From Planctomycetota bacterium (GTDB lineage Bacteria; Planctomycetota; Phycisphaerae; WQYP01), in the NCBI GenBank assembly GCA_021799715.1, contig JAJYZY010000004.1, positions 1-35,407 on the forward strand: a DNA stretch of 35,407 bases, in the 5' to 3' direction. The notes under the pieces were generated by a model. It was not told the DNA's origin. It made no database searches and worked only from the letters and a program-made list of their open reading frames with translations. The position numbers and the translations under genes were made by a program. Shown piece after piece: positions 1 to 8,489 of this stretch (within the stretch, counting starts at the first letter, position 1; each line of letters begins with the position of its first letter).

Positions 1-1033
1 ATGCCGCCTTTCGCTCCATTTTGATACGGGCCATCAGGCCGCGGGCTATTACATTGGTTATCAGGGAACTCAACATCAGCACCAGGGCCACATAAAACAT
101 GGCGCTTAAATAAATTGGGTGATCCGCCTCCATGAACTCATTGGCCAAAACACCCGACATGGTTTGGCCGCCGGCAAATAGGCTCGCGCTGATATGGTCG
201 GTGTTGCCAATAACCATGATAACGGCCATGGTTTCACCAATGGCGCGGCCCATTCCCAGCATGACCGCTCCAAAAATACCCGCCCGGCAGTATGCCAGGG
301 CCAGGCGCGTGGTTTGCCACCATGTGGCCCCCAGGCCATACGCGCCTTGTTCGATTTCCGCGGGGAATTGCTGCAGGACATCACGTGTAATGGCTGTAAT
401 AATCGGCAGAATCATGATTGTCAGGATTAAACCACCGGCAAGAAAATCACTGCCCGAAGGTCCGCCGTGCACAAGATTGGCGGGGAAAAATTCGGTGCGA
501 CCACTGGGGTATTTACCCACGGGAATAATGCTGATATGCCGCAGGGCATGGTAAAGGACCGGTTCAAGGTAATTCTGCAACCACGGCGACATGACAAAAC
601 AACCCCATAAGCCGTAGGCGATACTGGGAATAGCCGCCAGCAATTCCACCAGGAATGATACCGGTCCGGCCAGCCACCGCGGCGCGATGCGCGTGATAAA
701 AATGGCGGTACCGATGCTTAACGGCACGCCGAACAACAGTGCCAGGAATGTGGTCAAGCCCGTTCCGTAAAGGAAGGATAATACGCCGTACTTGTCTCTG
801 CCCGGCACCGGGTTCCATGCCTGCGTGGTAAAAAAATGCCAGCCTATATCGCGCAGGGCCATCCATGAACCGTGAATCAGCACGGCAAAAATAATCAATA
901 AAATCGATATGGTCAGCCATACCCCGCCCAGGGCGGCGGCCTGAGTGAGCTGATCAACAAGCCGTCGCGCGGCATTTTGTGGCACGTCAACAAACGGATT
1001 CTGCCGGGGTGCGGGATTGTCTGCATCATTCAT
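1..1033 (-). CDS. pstC: Phosphate ABC transporter permease PstC (3' end outside window)
   Basis: Inner-membrane permease subunit of the high-affinity phosphate importer PstSCAB. Reading from an ATG at 1033, the product begins MNDADNPAPRQNPF and stays open to the left edge, about 344 residues. A hydrophobic segment near residues 38-55 is followed by periplasmic-loop sequence typical of PstC and then several membrane spans. The binding-protein-dependent permease EAA-type loop is visible (GLGATWWQTTRLAL followed by GMGRAIGETMAV), which in the family docks PstB. It lies 166 bases after pstS on the same strand, so pstS-pstC order matches the usual pst operon, and pstA/pstB are expected beyond the left edge. 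The spacer carries two stem-loops. There is no strong Shine-Dalgarno at 1033; the start is chosen because it is the first ATG of the frame ahead of the first membrane span. Identification is firm; the C-terminus is not seen. Confidence 0.93.
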   Translation of the reverse strand, partial: MNDADNPAPRQNPFVDVPQNAARRLVDQLTQAAALGGVWLTISILLIIFAVLIHGSWMALRDIGWHFFTTQAWNPVPGRDKYGVLSFLYGTGLTTFLALLFGVPLSIGTAIFITRIAPRWLAGPVSFLVELLAAIPSIAYGLWGCFVMSPWLQNYLEPVLYHALRHISIIPVGKYPSGRTEFFPANLVHGGPSGSDFLAGGLILTIMILPIITAITRDVLQQFPAEIEQGAYGLGATWWQTTRLALAYCRAGIFGAVMLGMGRAIGETMAVIMVIGNTDHISASLFAGGQTMSGVLANEFMEADHPIYLSAMFYVALVLMLSSLITNVIARGLMARIKMERKAA

Positions 1034-1099
1034 ACGCGCCGTGCTCACGGATACTTTTTCTTATGCCGCTATTTTTACGTCGTCGGGTGAAAGTGAAAA

Positions 1100-1136
1100 G
1101 GGAGTCCCCGCCCGATTTATCGATGCGGGGACTCCC
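1100..1136 (-). terminator. Strong intergenic stem-loop between pstS and pstC
   Basis: Positions 1100-1111 (gggagtccccgc) and 1125-1136 (gcggggactccc) form a perfect 12-bp inverted repeat. The 13-base loop itself contains CGAT-tt-ATCG, so the stem can nearly continue. On the minus strand it is followed only by CTTTTCACTTT, a poor U-tract, so it is better read as a partial terminator, an attenuator or a 3' stabiliser of the pstS message than as a full stop. The role is inferred from position. Confidence 0.6.
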
Positions 1137-1167
1137 AGGAATCCACTTTTGCCGACGCCGGGAGAAA

Positions 1168-1190
1168 TTGTCCGACACGCGGCCGGACAA
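1168..1190 (-). promoter_or_regulatory. Second stem-loop just after the pstS stop codon
   Basis: Positions 1168-1174 (ttgtccg) pair perfectly with 1184-1190 (cggacaa) around a 9-base loop, ten bases after the pstS stop codon on the minus strand. Together with the larger hairpin at 1100-1136 it makes a double-hairpin 3' end for the pstS message. There is no T-run, so a stabilising or RNA-processing role is more likely than termination. This is inference. Confidence 0.4.
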
Positions 1191-1199
1191 CGGGCGGGC

Positions 1200-2261
1200 C
1201 TAGTTCAATGGTTGTCCCTTCCAGGTCACTTCGGAAAGTTCGGCGAGAACCTTCCTACGCATCAGAGAGCCAAGTTTGATGTATTGCATGCTTTTGGCGT
1301 ACTTCTGCCCCTTTGTGAGTACCCAGTGGATGAACTCCACCGTGGCGCGGGCTTTGGCCTTGCTCATATAGCCCAGATCGCGGTCGATAATCAGATACGT
1401 GAAGCCCGAAATCGGATATGCGGTGCGGCCGGTCGGGTTGATGATCGGCAGGCGGAAATCAGCCGGAAGATTGGCCACCACGGCCTTCTGGGCGGCGATG
1501 ACGGCGGGGATGGACGGGCGAATCTTAAAGCCGTCCTTGTTGATCAACGTGGCTGTCGGGAAGTGTCCCATGATTGCATAGGCATATTCCAGATAGCCCA
1601 GACCGCCGACGGTTTTGTCAATCAGTGCGGCCACGCCCGGATTGCCTTTTCCGCCGCGTCCCACCGGCCACTGAACCGATGTAGACTGGCCCACCTGTGT
1701 TTTCCATTGATGGCTGACTTTGCACAGATAGCCGGTGAAAATATAGGTTGTGCCGGAGCCATCCGAACGGTGTGCCACAAGAATACGCAGGTCCGGAAGA
1801 TTAACCCCCGGATTCAATGCCTGAATTTCCGGCGAATTCCAATGTGTCACCTTGCCGAGATAAATATCGGCGATAAGTTTGCCGTTCATAACCAGCGGCT
1901 TGTGAATCATGGGCAGGTTGTAGCTCATGACTTCCGGCCCGGCTACTTCCGGCATGTGCAGGACATGGCCCCCAGCCGAGCTGATTTGCGAGTTGGTCAT
2001 CGCCGCATCGGATCCGCAGAAATTGATGGTTTTATTGATCAGGCCGTTAATGCCGCCGCCCGAGCCGATGGGTTGATAATCAACCTTGATATTCGGATGC
2101 GTGGCCATGAAATGGGGAATCCATTTCTTGAGCATGATGGGTGCAACAAAGGTTGACCCGGCCCCCTGAATTTCAACGGCGCTAACCGTTGTGGTCATTC
2201 CCGCGGAGACCAGCGCGGCGGCGACAGCCGCCAAAATTCCGTTTCGCAGTGCCTTGAACAT
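1200..2261 (-). CDS. pstS: Phosphate-binding periplasmic protein PstS
   Basis: Substrate-binding protein of the Pst phosphate importer; it captures phosphate outside the inner membrane and delivers it to PstC/PstA. The 353-residue product has a signal peptide (about residues 1-28, ending VSA). The PstS landmarks follow: GAGSTFVAPIM (33-43), a Gly-rich stretch IGSGGGINGLI (65-75), GSDAAM (83-88) and, mid-protein, SDGSGTTYIF, which in the family contributes phosphate-binding Ser/Thr and Asp side chains. Length matches the family. The ATG at 2261 has a good Shine-Dalgarno (GGAAAGGA about 8 bases upstream). A Pho-box promoter lies about 100 bases upstream (2347-2390), so induction by phosphate starvation through a PhoB/PhoP-type regulator is likely. 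pstC follows on the same strand. Confidence 0.95.
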   Translation of the reverse strand: MFKALRNGILAAVAAALVSAGMTTTVSAVEIQGAGSTFVAPIMLKKWIPHFMATHPNIKVDYQPIGSGGGINGLINKTINFCGSDAAMTNSQISSAGGHVLHMPEVAGPEVMSYNLPMIHKPLVMNGKLIADIYLGKVTHWNSPEIQALNPGVNLPDLRILVAHRSDGSGTTYIFTGYLCKVSHQWKTQVGQSTSVQWPVGRGGKGNPGVAALIDKTVGGLGYLEYAYAIMGHFPTATLINKDGFKIRPSIPAVIAAQKAVVANLPADFRLPIINPTGRTAYPISGFTYLIIDRDLGYMSKAKARATVEFIHWVLTKGQKYAKSMQYIKLGSLMRRKVLAELSEVTWKGQPLN

Positions 2262-2346
2262 TTCAAGTTCCTTTCCTTAAGTTCGTCCTTGCCGGCCGGA
2301 ACTCCCGAACCCGTCGCAACGTCGAAACCCCTGTTCAACGATGGTC

Positions 2347-2390
2347 ATTAGACGCGCGCGGCGTTAAGCGCATGTTAAGGTGTTGCTAAT
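2347..2390 (-). promoter_or_regulatory. Pho-box promoter of the pst operon
   Basis: On the minus strand two CTTAAC elements lie exactly 11 bases apart (plus-strand gttaag at 2374-2379 and 2363-2368), with a weaker third copy ATTAGC a further 11 bases upstream (2385-2390). The 8+3 arrangement CTTAACAT-GCG-CTTAACGC matches the direct-repeat boxes known for PhoB/PhoP-family response regulators. About 10 bases after the last repeat lies TCTAAT (2347-2352), five of six bases of a -10 box, so the Pho repeats occupy the -35 position, as in classical Pho promoters. The predicted transcript reads into pstS at 2261. Confidence 0.75.
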
Positions 2391-2539
2391 GTTTGGTATG
2401 AGTTGCAATGTAATTCGTTAATGTGCCAAAGCAATGGCCGCGTTCATGTCCGGAGCGCAAGGAGTTTGCGCCGATTAAGGTGTCGGACCGCATTCCCCCA
2501 ACCGCGACACGCAACGCTATTCGCCGCCGGTACAGATAA

Positions 2540-3274
2540 TTAACGTAATTCACTGCGCTCAGCCATCGCCAACGCTCGCAGGTGCCCACGGGTTTTCAAC
2601 ACATTTATGGCGGACGTATAGTCTGAAATTGCCTTTTTTCTCTTCCCTTGTTGACGGTAGGCGTTTGCCCTCTGGAGAAGCACCAAGCCGCGCAAGTCCT
2701 CCGGCGTATCCGGCAATTCCTGCAAAATCGCGGTGTATTCCGCTATTGCCCTATCAAAGTTGCGCTGGAGTTCGTAAGCCGAGCCTCGGGCTTTCCGAGC
2801 CAAGGCGCGTTGTGTAATTGGAGCATCCACCAAATTGACCACGGACGTGTAGTCGCGGATCGCCCGGTCAATTTTCCCTTTCCGTAAATAGATGCAGCCC
2901 CGGCTGCACAGCGCCACAGATATAACTGCTGCGGTAACCCCTTTCAGTTTACTGGCCGCGGAGTAATCCGCAATCGCCAGCCCGGGTTTGCCTTGCCACT
3001 CATATACCCCACCGCGTTTAATAAGAGCAATAGCCCTTAACGCAGGGGAGCATTCCGGCATGTCGACGACGATACTGAAATCCGCGATTGCAAGCTCAAA
3101 TCTTTGTTGCAATAGGCGCGCAATCCCGCGCCTTACACGGGCCGTGTTCTGCTGGTCCGCCGAATATCCTTTGGCTTCGATTACGGACGTGCAGGCGGCA
3201 ATGTCTCGTTCGATCCGGGCAACTTTGGCCAACATCACGCTGTCCCTTCCAGCAAGTACCCCGCGGAAATTCAT
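2540..3274 (-). CDS. Small TPR-repeat protein at the end of the restriction operon
   Basis: A 244-residue soluble protein made almost wholly of tetratricopeptide repeats; no signal peptide or membrane segment is seen. Repeats of the form RGxxYxxxGxxxxAIxDYxxxI recur about every 35-39 residues (for example the copies around FELAIADFSIVV, PGLAIADYSAAS, IDRAIRDYTSVV, FDRAIAEYTAIL and KKAISDYTSAI). TPRs usually mediate protein-protein contact; no substrate can be named. It starts 27 bases after the nuclease stop codon on the same strand, so co-transcription with the restriction-modification pair is likely. The ATG at 3274 has GGAGG only 3 bases upstream; an in-frame ATG at 3235 has a better spaced GGAAGGG and would remove 13 residues that lie before the first repeat. 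Either start is possible. It could also be an unrelated passenger gene. Confidence 0.75.
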   Translation of the reverse strand: MNFRGVLAGRDSVMLAKVARIERDIAACTSVIEAKGYSADQQNTARVRRGIARLLQQRFELAIADFSIVVDMPECSPALRAIALIKRGGVYEWQGKPGLAIADYSAASKLKGVTAAVISVALCSRGCIYLRKGKIDRAIRDYTSVVNLVDAPITQRALARKARGSAYELQRNFDRAIAEYTAILQELPDTPEDLRGLVLLQRANAYRQQGKRKKAISDYTSAINVLKTRGHLRALAMAERSELR

Positions 3275-3301
3275 ATCCCTCCCGGCCGTCCGAACCGTAA
3301 G

Positions 3302-4279
3302 TCAATCCCCGTATGGTCCGAGAAATCGCTCTCCGTTAAAATGGATCAAGTGGTTCGGATCCTCGGCAATCCAGACTTCTGTTTCCCATGAAATCCGAGT
3401 CAGGAAACGGCGCATGGCGGCGCGCGTCGCAAAGGCGGTCACAAATACCAGACCGGCCGTACAGCCGGAGAAGAGCAAATCAAGCTCGGCGCGTCGTTTT
3501 GGGTCCACCGGACCGTCGCTGGTGACAGCCTCAATCAGCAGAAGCCAATTCCTCCGCGTGTCGTGCACAACCACATCCGGCATTTTTTCCCAGGCAGGAA
3601 GAACGACATTGAGTTGCTTTAAATAATCGGCATCAAGGTGCAGGAACTTATCCTCCGCGTCACCAATGTATGCGACCGTTCCGCCCGGAGCAAAGCCGGC
3701 GCAAAACTGCTCCACAACGGCTTTAATCAGCGGGTTCTGGCCGCCGGGTGAAATGGTCGCGGTCCTGCCTGAAGGCAGCATCACGGTAACGCGATTCATG
3801 TCCCGTTCGCGCCGCCGACCTGCGAGAACATGCTTCCGCGATTTGGTGTAGGATCCCAGATTCGCAGCCCATTGTGGCTTCCCGAATGACCGAAAAAGCG
3901 TTAGTGCATCGGGTGCAATTTGATAGACTGTTTTTCCGCTATTCACCGGCCGACGCGGGTCGTCCGGATTGCGAACCAGAATCCCAAGCGCCACGAAAAA
4001 CTTAACCGCTTCATCGCGAATCGTTTCACGCGTATTGGGTGCAAAATGAACATCGTACGCCCGGCCTATAAAGGTGATCAGGGCGGTAATACCGCGCAGC
4101 GGTGCGGCTGCTCGGCTCCACGGCATCATTGGCCGCAGATCGAGTATTGCCAATAGCGTGTATCCAGCGGCCTCATTGGTCTGTCGTCCGATAAATCCGA
4201 GCGATTTCAGTACTTCTATGGCCTCGCCGAGTTTTTTGGTCCGCACCCTTTTCCGATGAGATGATCGCGCCGTGCCCAT
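3302..4279 (-). CDS. Type II restriction endonuclease, BsuBI/PstI family
   Basis: A 325-residue protein recognised as the BsuBI/PstI nuclease family, whose characterised members cut CTGCAG. The C-terminal half carries the family hallmark: MPDVVVHD (233-240) followed by NWLLLIEAVTSDGPVDPKR (244-262). By analogy with PD-(D/E)XK nucleases, Asp235 and Glu250 are likely metal-binding residues and Lys261 is a candidate catalytic lysine; this assignment is inferred. The N-terminal half (about 1-140) is helical and of the kind fused in BsuBI-type enzymes. The start ATG shares one base with the methylase stop (TGATG), so translation is coupled and the methylase is made first, as is usual for safe co-expression. 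Length is close to the known enzymes, with no sign of inactivation. The target CTGCAG is a family-based prediction. Confidence 0.88.
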   Translation of the reverse strand: MGTARSSHRKRVRTKKLGEAIEVLKSLGFIGRQTNEAAGYTLLAILDLRPMMPWSRAAAPLRGITALITFIGRAYDVHFAPNTRETIRDEAVKFFVALGILVRNPDDPRRPVNSGKTVYQIAPDALTLFRSFGKPQWAANLGSYTKSRKHVLAGRRRERDMNRVTVMLPSGRTATISPGGQNPLIKAVVEQFCAGFAPGGTVAYIGDAEDKFLHLDADYLKQLNVVLPAWEKMPDVVVHDTRRNWLLLIEAVTSDGPVDPKRRAELDLLFSGCTAGLVFVTAFATRAAMRRFLTRISWETEVWIAEDPNHLIHFNGERFLGPYGD

Positions 4280-5793
4280 CAGAAAAGCTCCTGCTTAACC
4301 AACGTGTCCAGTTCTTCCTGCGGAATTCCGGGGGAGTCGATTTTACCGCCAATTCGTTCCAATTTAGATATCGTCGGGTATTTCAAGCGGCGCAAATCGG
4401 TGGCGTTAATCTGGGTGTGACCATTGAATTGGCGGAAATACACATCTAAAAAAGTACAATTTAGAAATGCCGCCAGGCCCTTGGCCAGGGCGATTGCCAA
4501 GCCGCCGCCCCTGATGTGGAAATAGTTCAGGTGGTTTTCAAAACCCACCAGCTCGGTTGGTGCCAGCCGGGAATCCCAAATACAGGCCACGATGCGGCGC
4601 GGCTCTTCCTTCGGACTGAATCGCTTCACCAGAACATATACGCCGGCCGGCACAAGCAGTTCCCGCGTTCGCTGGTTGTTTACAATGGCGTTGGCCTTGC
4701 GCGATTTTTCCTTTGGCCAACTCACGAATACACCGTTGAAATGGCATGGATAAACCAGCGGCACCGAATCGCCACCCGGTTGATCACGCAGGAAATCCCT
4801 GACCCTGAAATCCACCACCCGGCCTGTCGAAACCGAAAGGCCGAGTTCCGGCAATGATGACGAAAGCCGCGCTATCACCGCCCGCGCTTCGGCTTCTCCA
4901 TCGCCTTCAGTGAGGTGAATAAACCGGTCCGGATCATCGGGTGACACCAGAACATGGTAATTCATCCGCGATTCCCTGACCGGGCCGCCGGGCTCTCCGC
5001 TGCTGCTGGATATTATCACGCGTTCCGGCTTTATTGCGGTTTTGACGGCGTGGAAGATCACGTTCTCCTGCAACACGCTGTCTCGCTTAAATGCGGCCAT
5101 GCGCGAATCGAAAACGTGAATGTGCCGCAGTGCCATGGCCTGAAGGAATTGCGTCCTGAATGGCTTGAAATAAGGACCATTGCAAAAACTGCGCGGCGTA
5201 ATACCGACCAGTTCCCCTCCGTCCGCTAACAATCGGGTAATCAAAGCAACGAAACCGGTATAGAGGTTGGTTGCCTCAATTCCCGCCGCGCGCAGCAGTT
5301 GACGTTCCATCGAATCGCCGCGAATTTTGCGATAGGGCGGATTTACAATTGCCGCATTGAAGACGGGCGACGTTTCCGCAAACAAATCACGCCGCGCCAA
5401 TGCGGCACCGGCGCTGATAAAATCCGCGTTTAAAATGGTAGATTTGAATGTGATGCCGGCATTTTGACATTCCCGTTGGCAATCGGCCAGCGTCAGCCGC
5501 AATAAGGGCAGCATGGACTGGTCAATTTCATACGCTGTGATCGTCACACCCATCGGCTTGCGACGCCTGCGGCATTGGTACCGCACGAATGCCGCGCATA
5601 AAGCACCCGTACCCGCGCCCGCGTCCAGAAGGCTTACTTCCGGTTCACCGCCGCGGAAGAGCGACGCCATGAAATCCGCTACCGGATCGGGAGTGAGAAA
5701 TTGCCCCAATGCACGACGCTTCTCCGACTCCCCGCCCGGAGAAAAGCCAGTTCGCGAGACGCTTAACGTTGATTGGTGAATATTTGCCGACAT
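4279..5793 (-). CDS. Adenine-specific DNA methyltransferase, PstI/BsuBI type
   Basis: The 504-residue modification enzyme of the Type II system; it should methylate adenine (N6) in the sequence cut by the adjoining nuclease, predicted CTGCAG. Visible features in order: the N-terminal RALGQFLTP motif (27-35) typical of gamma-class N6 methylases, the SAM-binding motif I LLDAGAGTGA (55-64), an acidic motif II region AYEIDQ (87-92), and the catalytic motif IV NPPY (151-154). The remaining about 300 residues fit the target-recognition part. Length agrees with M.BsuBI/M.PstI-type enzymes (about 500). ATG at 5793 has GAAAGG about 5 bases upstream. It is the first gene of a methylase-nuclease-TPR cluster. 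I see no controller (C) gene, so regulation may come from an A+T-rich dyad upstream. Confidence 0.92.
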   Translation of the reverse strand: MSANIHQSTLSVSRTGFSPGGESEKRRALGQFLTPDPVADFMASLFRGGEPEVSLLDAGAGTGALCAAFVRYQCRRRRKPMGVTITAYEIDQSMLPLLRLTLADCQRECQNAGITFKSTILNADFISAGAALARRDLFAETSPVFNAAIVNPPYRKIRGDSMERQLLRAAGIEATNLYTGFVALITRLLADGGELVGITPRSFCNGPYFKPFRTQFLQAMALRHIHVFDSRMAAFKRDSVLQENVIFHAVKTAIKPERVIISSSSGEPGGPVRESRMNYHVLVSPDDPDRFIHLTEGDGEAEARAVIARLSSSLPELGLSVSTGRVVDFRVRDFLRDQPGGDSVPLVYPCHFNGVFVSWPKEKSRKANAIVNNQRTRELLVPAGVYVLVKRFSPKEEPRRIVACIWDSRLAPTELVGFENHLNYFHIRGGGLAIALAKGLAAFLNCTFLDVYFRQFNGHTQINATDLRRLKYPTISKLERIGGKIDSPGIPQEELDTLVKQELF

Positions 5794-5847
5794 ACGCCTT
5801 TCACCCGTGAAGGTTCATTCACCGCTACTGTCGGCGATCCAACCTTC

Positions 5848-5860
5848 GTATATAGTATAC
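5848..5860 (-). promoter_or_regulatory. A+T-rich dyad with -10-like box upstream of the methylase
   Basis: GTATA-tag-TATAC forms a 13-base inverted repeat that overlaps a minus-strand TATACT, a good -10 match. The -35 region is poor. It lies 55 bases upstream of the methylase start in an otherwise gene-free stretch (5794-6086). Because no controller protein gene is present, this dyad is a candidate operator or simply a weak promoter. The evidence is positional only. Confidence 0.35.
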
Positions 5861-6086
5861 TTTAAATTGAAGCGTGAGCGATTTGTATGTGCAACGTGCA
5901 TGGATTCCTCCGTAGACAGCTATCAATAACTGAGGCAAAATCTCTTTCCCGCACGGCATTGCATTGATTGCAAAACCAGAAGTCACGGGAGAAAGCCTTT
6001 GTTTTCCAAGCCAGCACCTTATCTGCCGCTTGTTTAGGTAAAGGATGGAATTGCCCGATCAGACCCCCGGAGCAAATCCGCCAAGG

Positions 6087-8489
6087 TTATCCTTTGGCCG
6101 GCGGTTTGCCCAGCTTTTTTACGGGACCCAGGGCGGCTTGCGCGGCGAGTTCGGCGGCCCACGCGGATGCGATTTTGTTTTTATCCGCGTGGGCGAGCGC
6201 GGATAATTGTTTGGCCGCCGCCGCCAGGTCATCCGCCTTGTTGGAGTTTTCCGCCAGCGCCAAAATCCGCCAATATGCCTGCATCCGCACCACCGCATGA
6301 TCGGAATTCGCCGCGGCCCGTAAGGCACCGGAGAGGGAATCTGGAAGCTGCGACAGCGGTGCCCATCGCGTCAGCCACGCCTGAGCGTAATAATCGTCAG
6401 GGGTTTGCATGACATTCATCAGCGCCGCGGCAATGGTGCCTGTGAGTTTATTGACGGCCTTGGCTTGATCTGCGGCGGAGGCGCTCGGCGCGGAAGAACT
6501 TTCAATTCCCGCCAACATCGGGAGACTTCTCGCCAGCACGCCCGCCGCCAGCATCTGCCGTCGGGCCGGAATGGAGGTCAGGCTCTTGGCCAAATTCACC
6601 AGCGATTGCGGATCACCGGCGCAAAATCCATCGACATTGAAATATCCCGCGTTAATCTCCATGCCGCCCAAACCGGGGACAACGGCCTCCGGCAGCGCCA
6701 GCGGGTTGGTAATGACTTCCACCTGTCCGCCGAGAATAGAAATCGGATTGGTCAAAATCAGCTTGCGTAACTCGCCCTGATCCACTCGATAGCGAACCGT
6801 GATGCCGCCCTGCGGTTCCAAAGTCAGTACCGGCGGGTTGTTGTCCACCGCGTAAACACCAAGGGCCGCGTTATTCACGCCCTGAATGCTTCCCGCAATG
6901 GCAATGCCGGTGGTGATGGCCGTACCGGGGCCGACGGCCAGCGTATAAGGCGATGTATTGTAATAATGCACGCGAATATACATGGGATCGCCCGCGGTGA
7001 TGAACCGATTGGACCAGTCGGTGGTGACCAGCACAATTTTTCCCGGATGATCCACCGCATTCAGCAGGAGCTTCGGGTAAGGTGCCACCACGGCACTGAT
7101 GACCGCATCAGATTTTGATTGCGTGAGCGTGATGCCCAGATTGCCCGCAGCCTGCGCCACATCCAGCGCGGGCAATGGCGGCAGCGCTGAAGTCCACAAT
7201 TTTTCAAGAATTTTGCCGGCCTGCCGGGCGTGATGATTCGCGGCCAGAATACGCGCCACGCCCAGCATCGCGTACGGATCGTTGCCGGCTTTCTTCAGGT
7301 GTGTCAACGCCGCAGCGCTATAGCCCTGCCGCAACAGTTGCCATCCACGTAAACGATAATATTCCGGTGAATTGACGGGCAATTTCTTTTCCAAGTCCGC
7401 AACACGGTGGGCGATATCGGAAGGGAGTTTGGCGTTATAAAACAGATCCAGCCACAGGTCATCCGCCCGCAGCGACGTGTTTTTGGGATCGGCTTTCATG
7501 GCCACGGCCAGTCGCCGGTGGATGCGCGCTAATAATTTCCGCGCAGTTGGTCCGGAAACAAACTGCCCGCCCGTGCGGTGGGTAAGGGCGATCATCAGCA
7601 CCGGAGTGGTGGGATGCTTTAACGCCAGCAATTCACCCATATACGGCTGATATTCATCATTTTGTCCGGCGATGGCCCAGTAGGCCGCAAGATTGGCCGC
7701 CAGCACCGGAGATATGGCCATGCGGCCCTGCTGATATTGTCGAATCGCAGCGTTGGCCCAGGCGGCGGCCTGTTTATAATCATGGGCGTGGGCGAGAATA
7801 ATCGACACCGCCGAAAGAGCCTCGGGCTGATACGGATCCGCCCGCAATGCGTGCAGCAGTGCGTAAAGTCGCTGCGTGACTGGCGCATCTTCCGCCGCCA
7901 GTGTGCGCGCCAGGGCCTGCCATGCCGTCAAGTTGGCCGCATTGAGTTTAACGGCTCGAATGTACATATGCGCGGCCGCCGCTTTGCGCCCCTGGGCTTC
8001 CAGCAATGCGCCAATGCGCTCGGCCATGGCGCTTCGCACCTGATGATTAAATGTTTTTTGCGCCAGCACCGTGCGGTATACCTTCAGGCGGCCCGCAACG
8101 GTTTGTCGCCGGGCGGCAATGGCATCAAAGAGCTGAACCTGTGCTGTGATATCATCGGGTTTCAGGTTGACCAATGCCTGCAAGGTCTTTGCCCGCAACT
8201 CATCATTTCCATTGGCCCGGGCCGCTTCAGCCAGAAGCCGCAGTGCCGTGGCCGACTGTCCGTCCACATTTTGCGCTTCCTCCAGCAGAGTCAATGCCTG
8301 TTTCGCCGCAATGTCGGCCGGCAAGTTAAGATTGCGGCTGACCGTGCGCGCGTCATCAATGAGTTGTCCGGCCAGAAGGTGTCGCGCCGACCCGCGACCT
8401 TGCGCATGAACCATGCCCAGGGTCGTTGTTGCCGCACAGGCCGCCAGCATGACGGTTATGACTCTTCTCCGCAGTTGATACATCATCAT
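6087..8489 (-). CDS. Exported 800-residue TPR-type repeat protein of unknown function
   Basis: I do not recognise a named family. The protein has a signal peptide (about 1-29, hydrophobic VITVMLAACAATTTLG, cleavage after VHA). Residues 40-480 are Ala/Leu-rich helical hairpins of TPR character (for example LRLLAEAARANGNDELRAKTL, LLEAQGRKAAAAHMYIRAV, LRADPYQPEALSAVSIILA). A segment around 490-620 is beta-rich and non-repetitive (VTTDWSNRFITAGDPMYIRV, then GGITVRYRVDQGEL), and a helical C-terminal part follows. The likely location is the periplasm, as a scaffold or assembly factor; this is inference. Three consecutive ATG codons open the frame; AGGG lies about 8 bases upstream of the first. It is divergent from the Gly/Pro-rich gene across a gap of about 880 bases. 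Several similar exported repeat proteins occur in this window. Confidence 0.85.
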   Translation of the reverse strand: MMMYQLRRRVITVMLAACAATTTLGMVHAQGRGSARHLLAGQLIDDARTVSRNLNLPADIAAKQALTLLEEAQNVDGQSATALRLLAEAARANGNDELRAKTLQALVNLKPDDITAQVQLFDAIAARRQTVAGRLKVYRTVLAQKTFNHQVRSAMAERIGALLEAQGRKAAAAHMYIRAVKLNAANLTAWQALARTLAAEDAPVTQRLYALLHALRADPYQPEALSAVSIILAHAHDYKQAAAWANAAIRQYQQGRMAISPVLAANLAAYWAIAGQNDEYQPYMGELLALKHPTTPVLMIALTHRTGGQFVSGPTARKLLARIHRRLAVAMKADPKNTSLRADDLWLDLFYNAKLPSDIAHRVADLEKKLPVNSPEYYRLRGWQLLRQGYSAAALTHLKKAGNDPYAMLGVARILAANHHARQAGKILEKLWTSALPPLPALDVAQAAGNLGITLTQSKSDAVISAVVAPYPKLLLNAVDHPGKIVLVTTDWSNRFITAGDPMYIRVHYYNTSPYTLAVGPGTAITTGIAIAGSIQGVNNAALGVYAVDNNPPVLTLEPQGGITVRYRVDQGELRKLILTNPISILGGQVEVITNPLALPEAVVPGLGGMEINAGYFNVDGFCAGDPQSLVNLAKSLTSIPARRQMLAAGVLARSLPMLAGIESSSAPSASAADQAKAVNKLTGTIAAALMNVMQTPDDYYAQAWLTRWAPLSQLPDSLSGALRAAANSDHAVVRMQAYWRILALAENSNKADDLAAAAKQLSALAHADKNKIASAWAAELAAQAALGPVKKLGKPPAKG

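Noticed and set aside
1017..2156. Long plus-strand frame of about 380 codons over pstS
   Set aside because: It is antisense to pstS, which has a signal peptide, family motifs and a ribosome site. The antisense product is rich in Arg/His/Gly and matches nothing.
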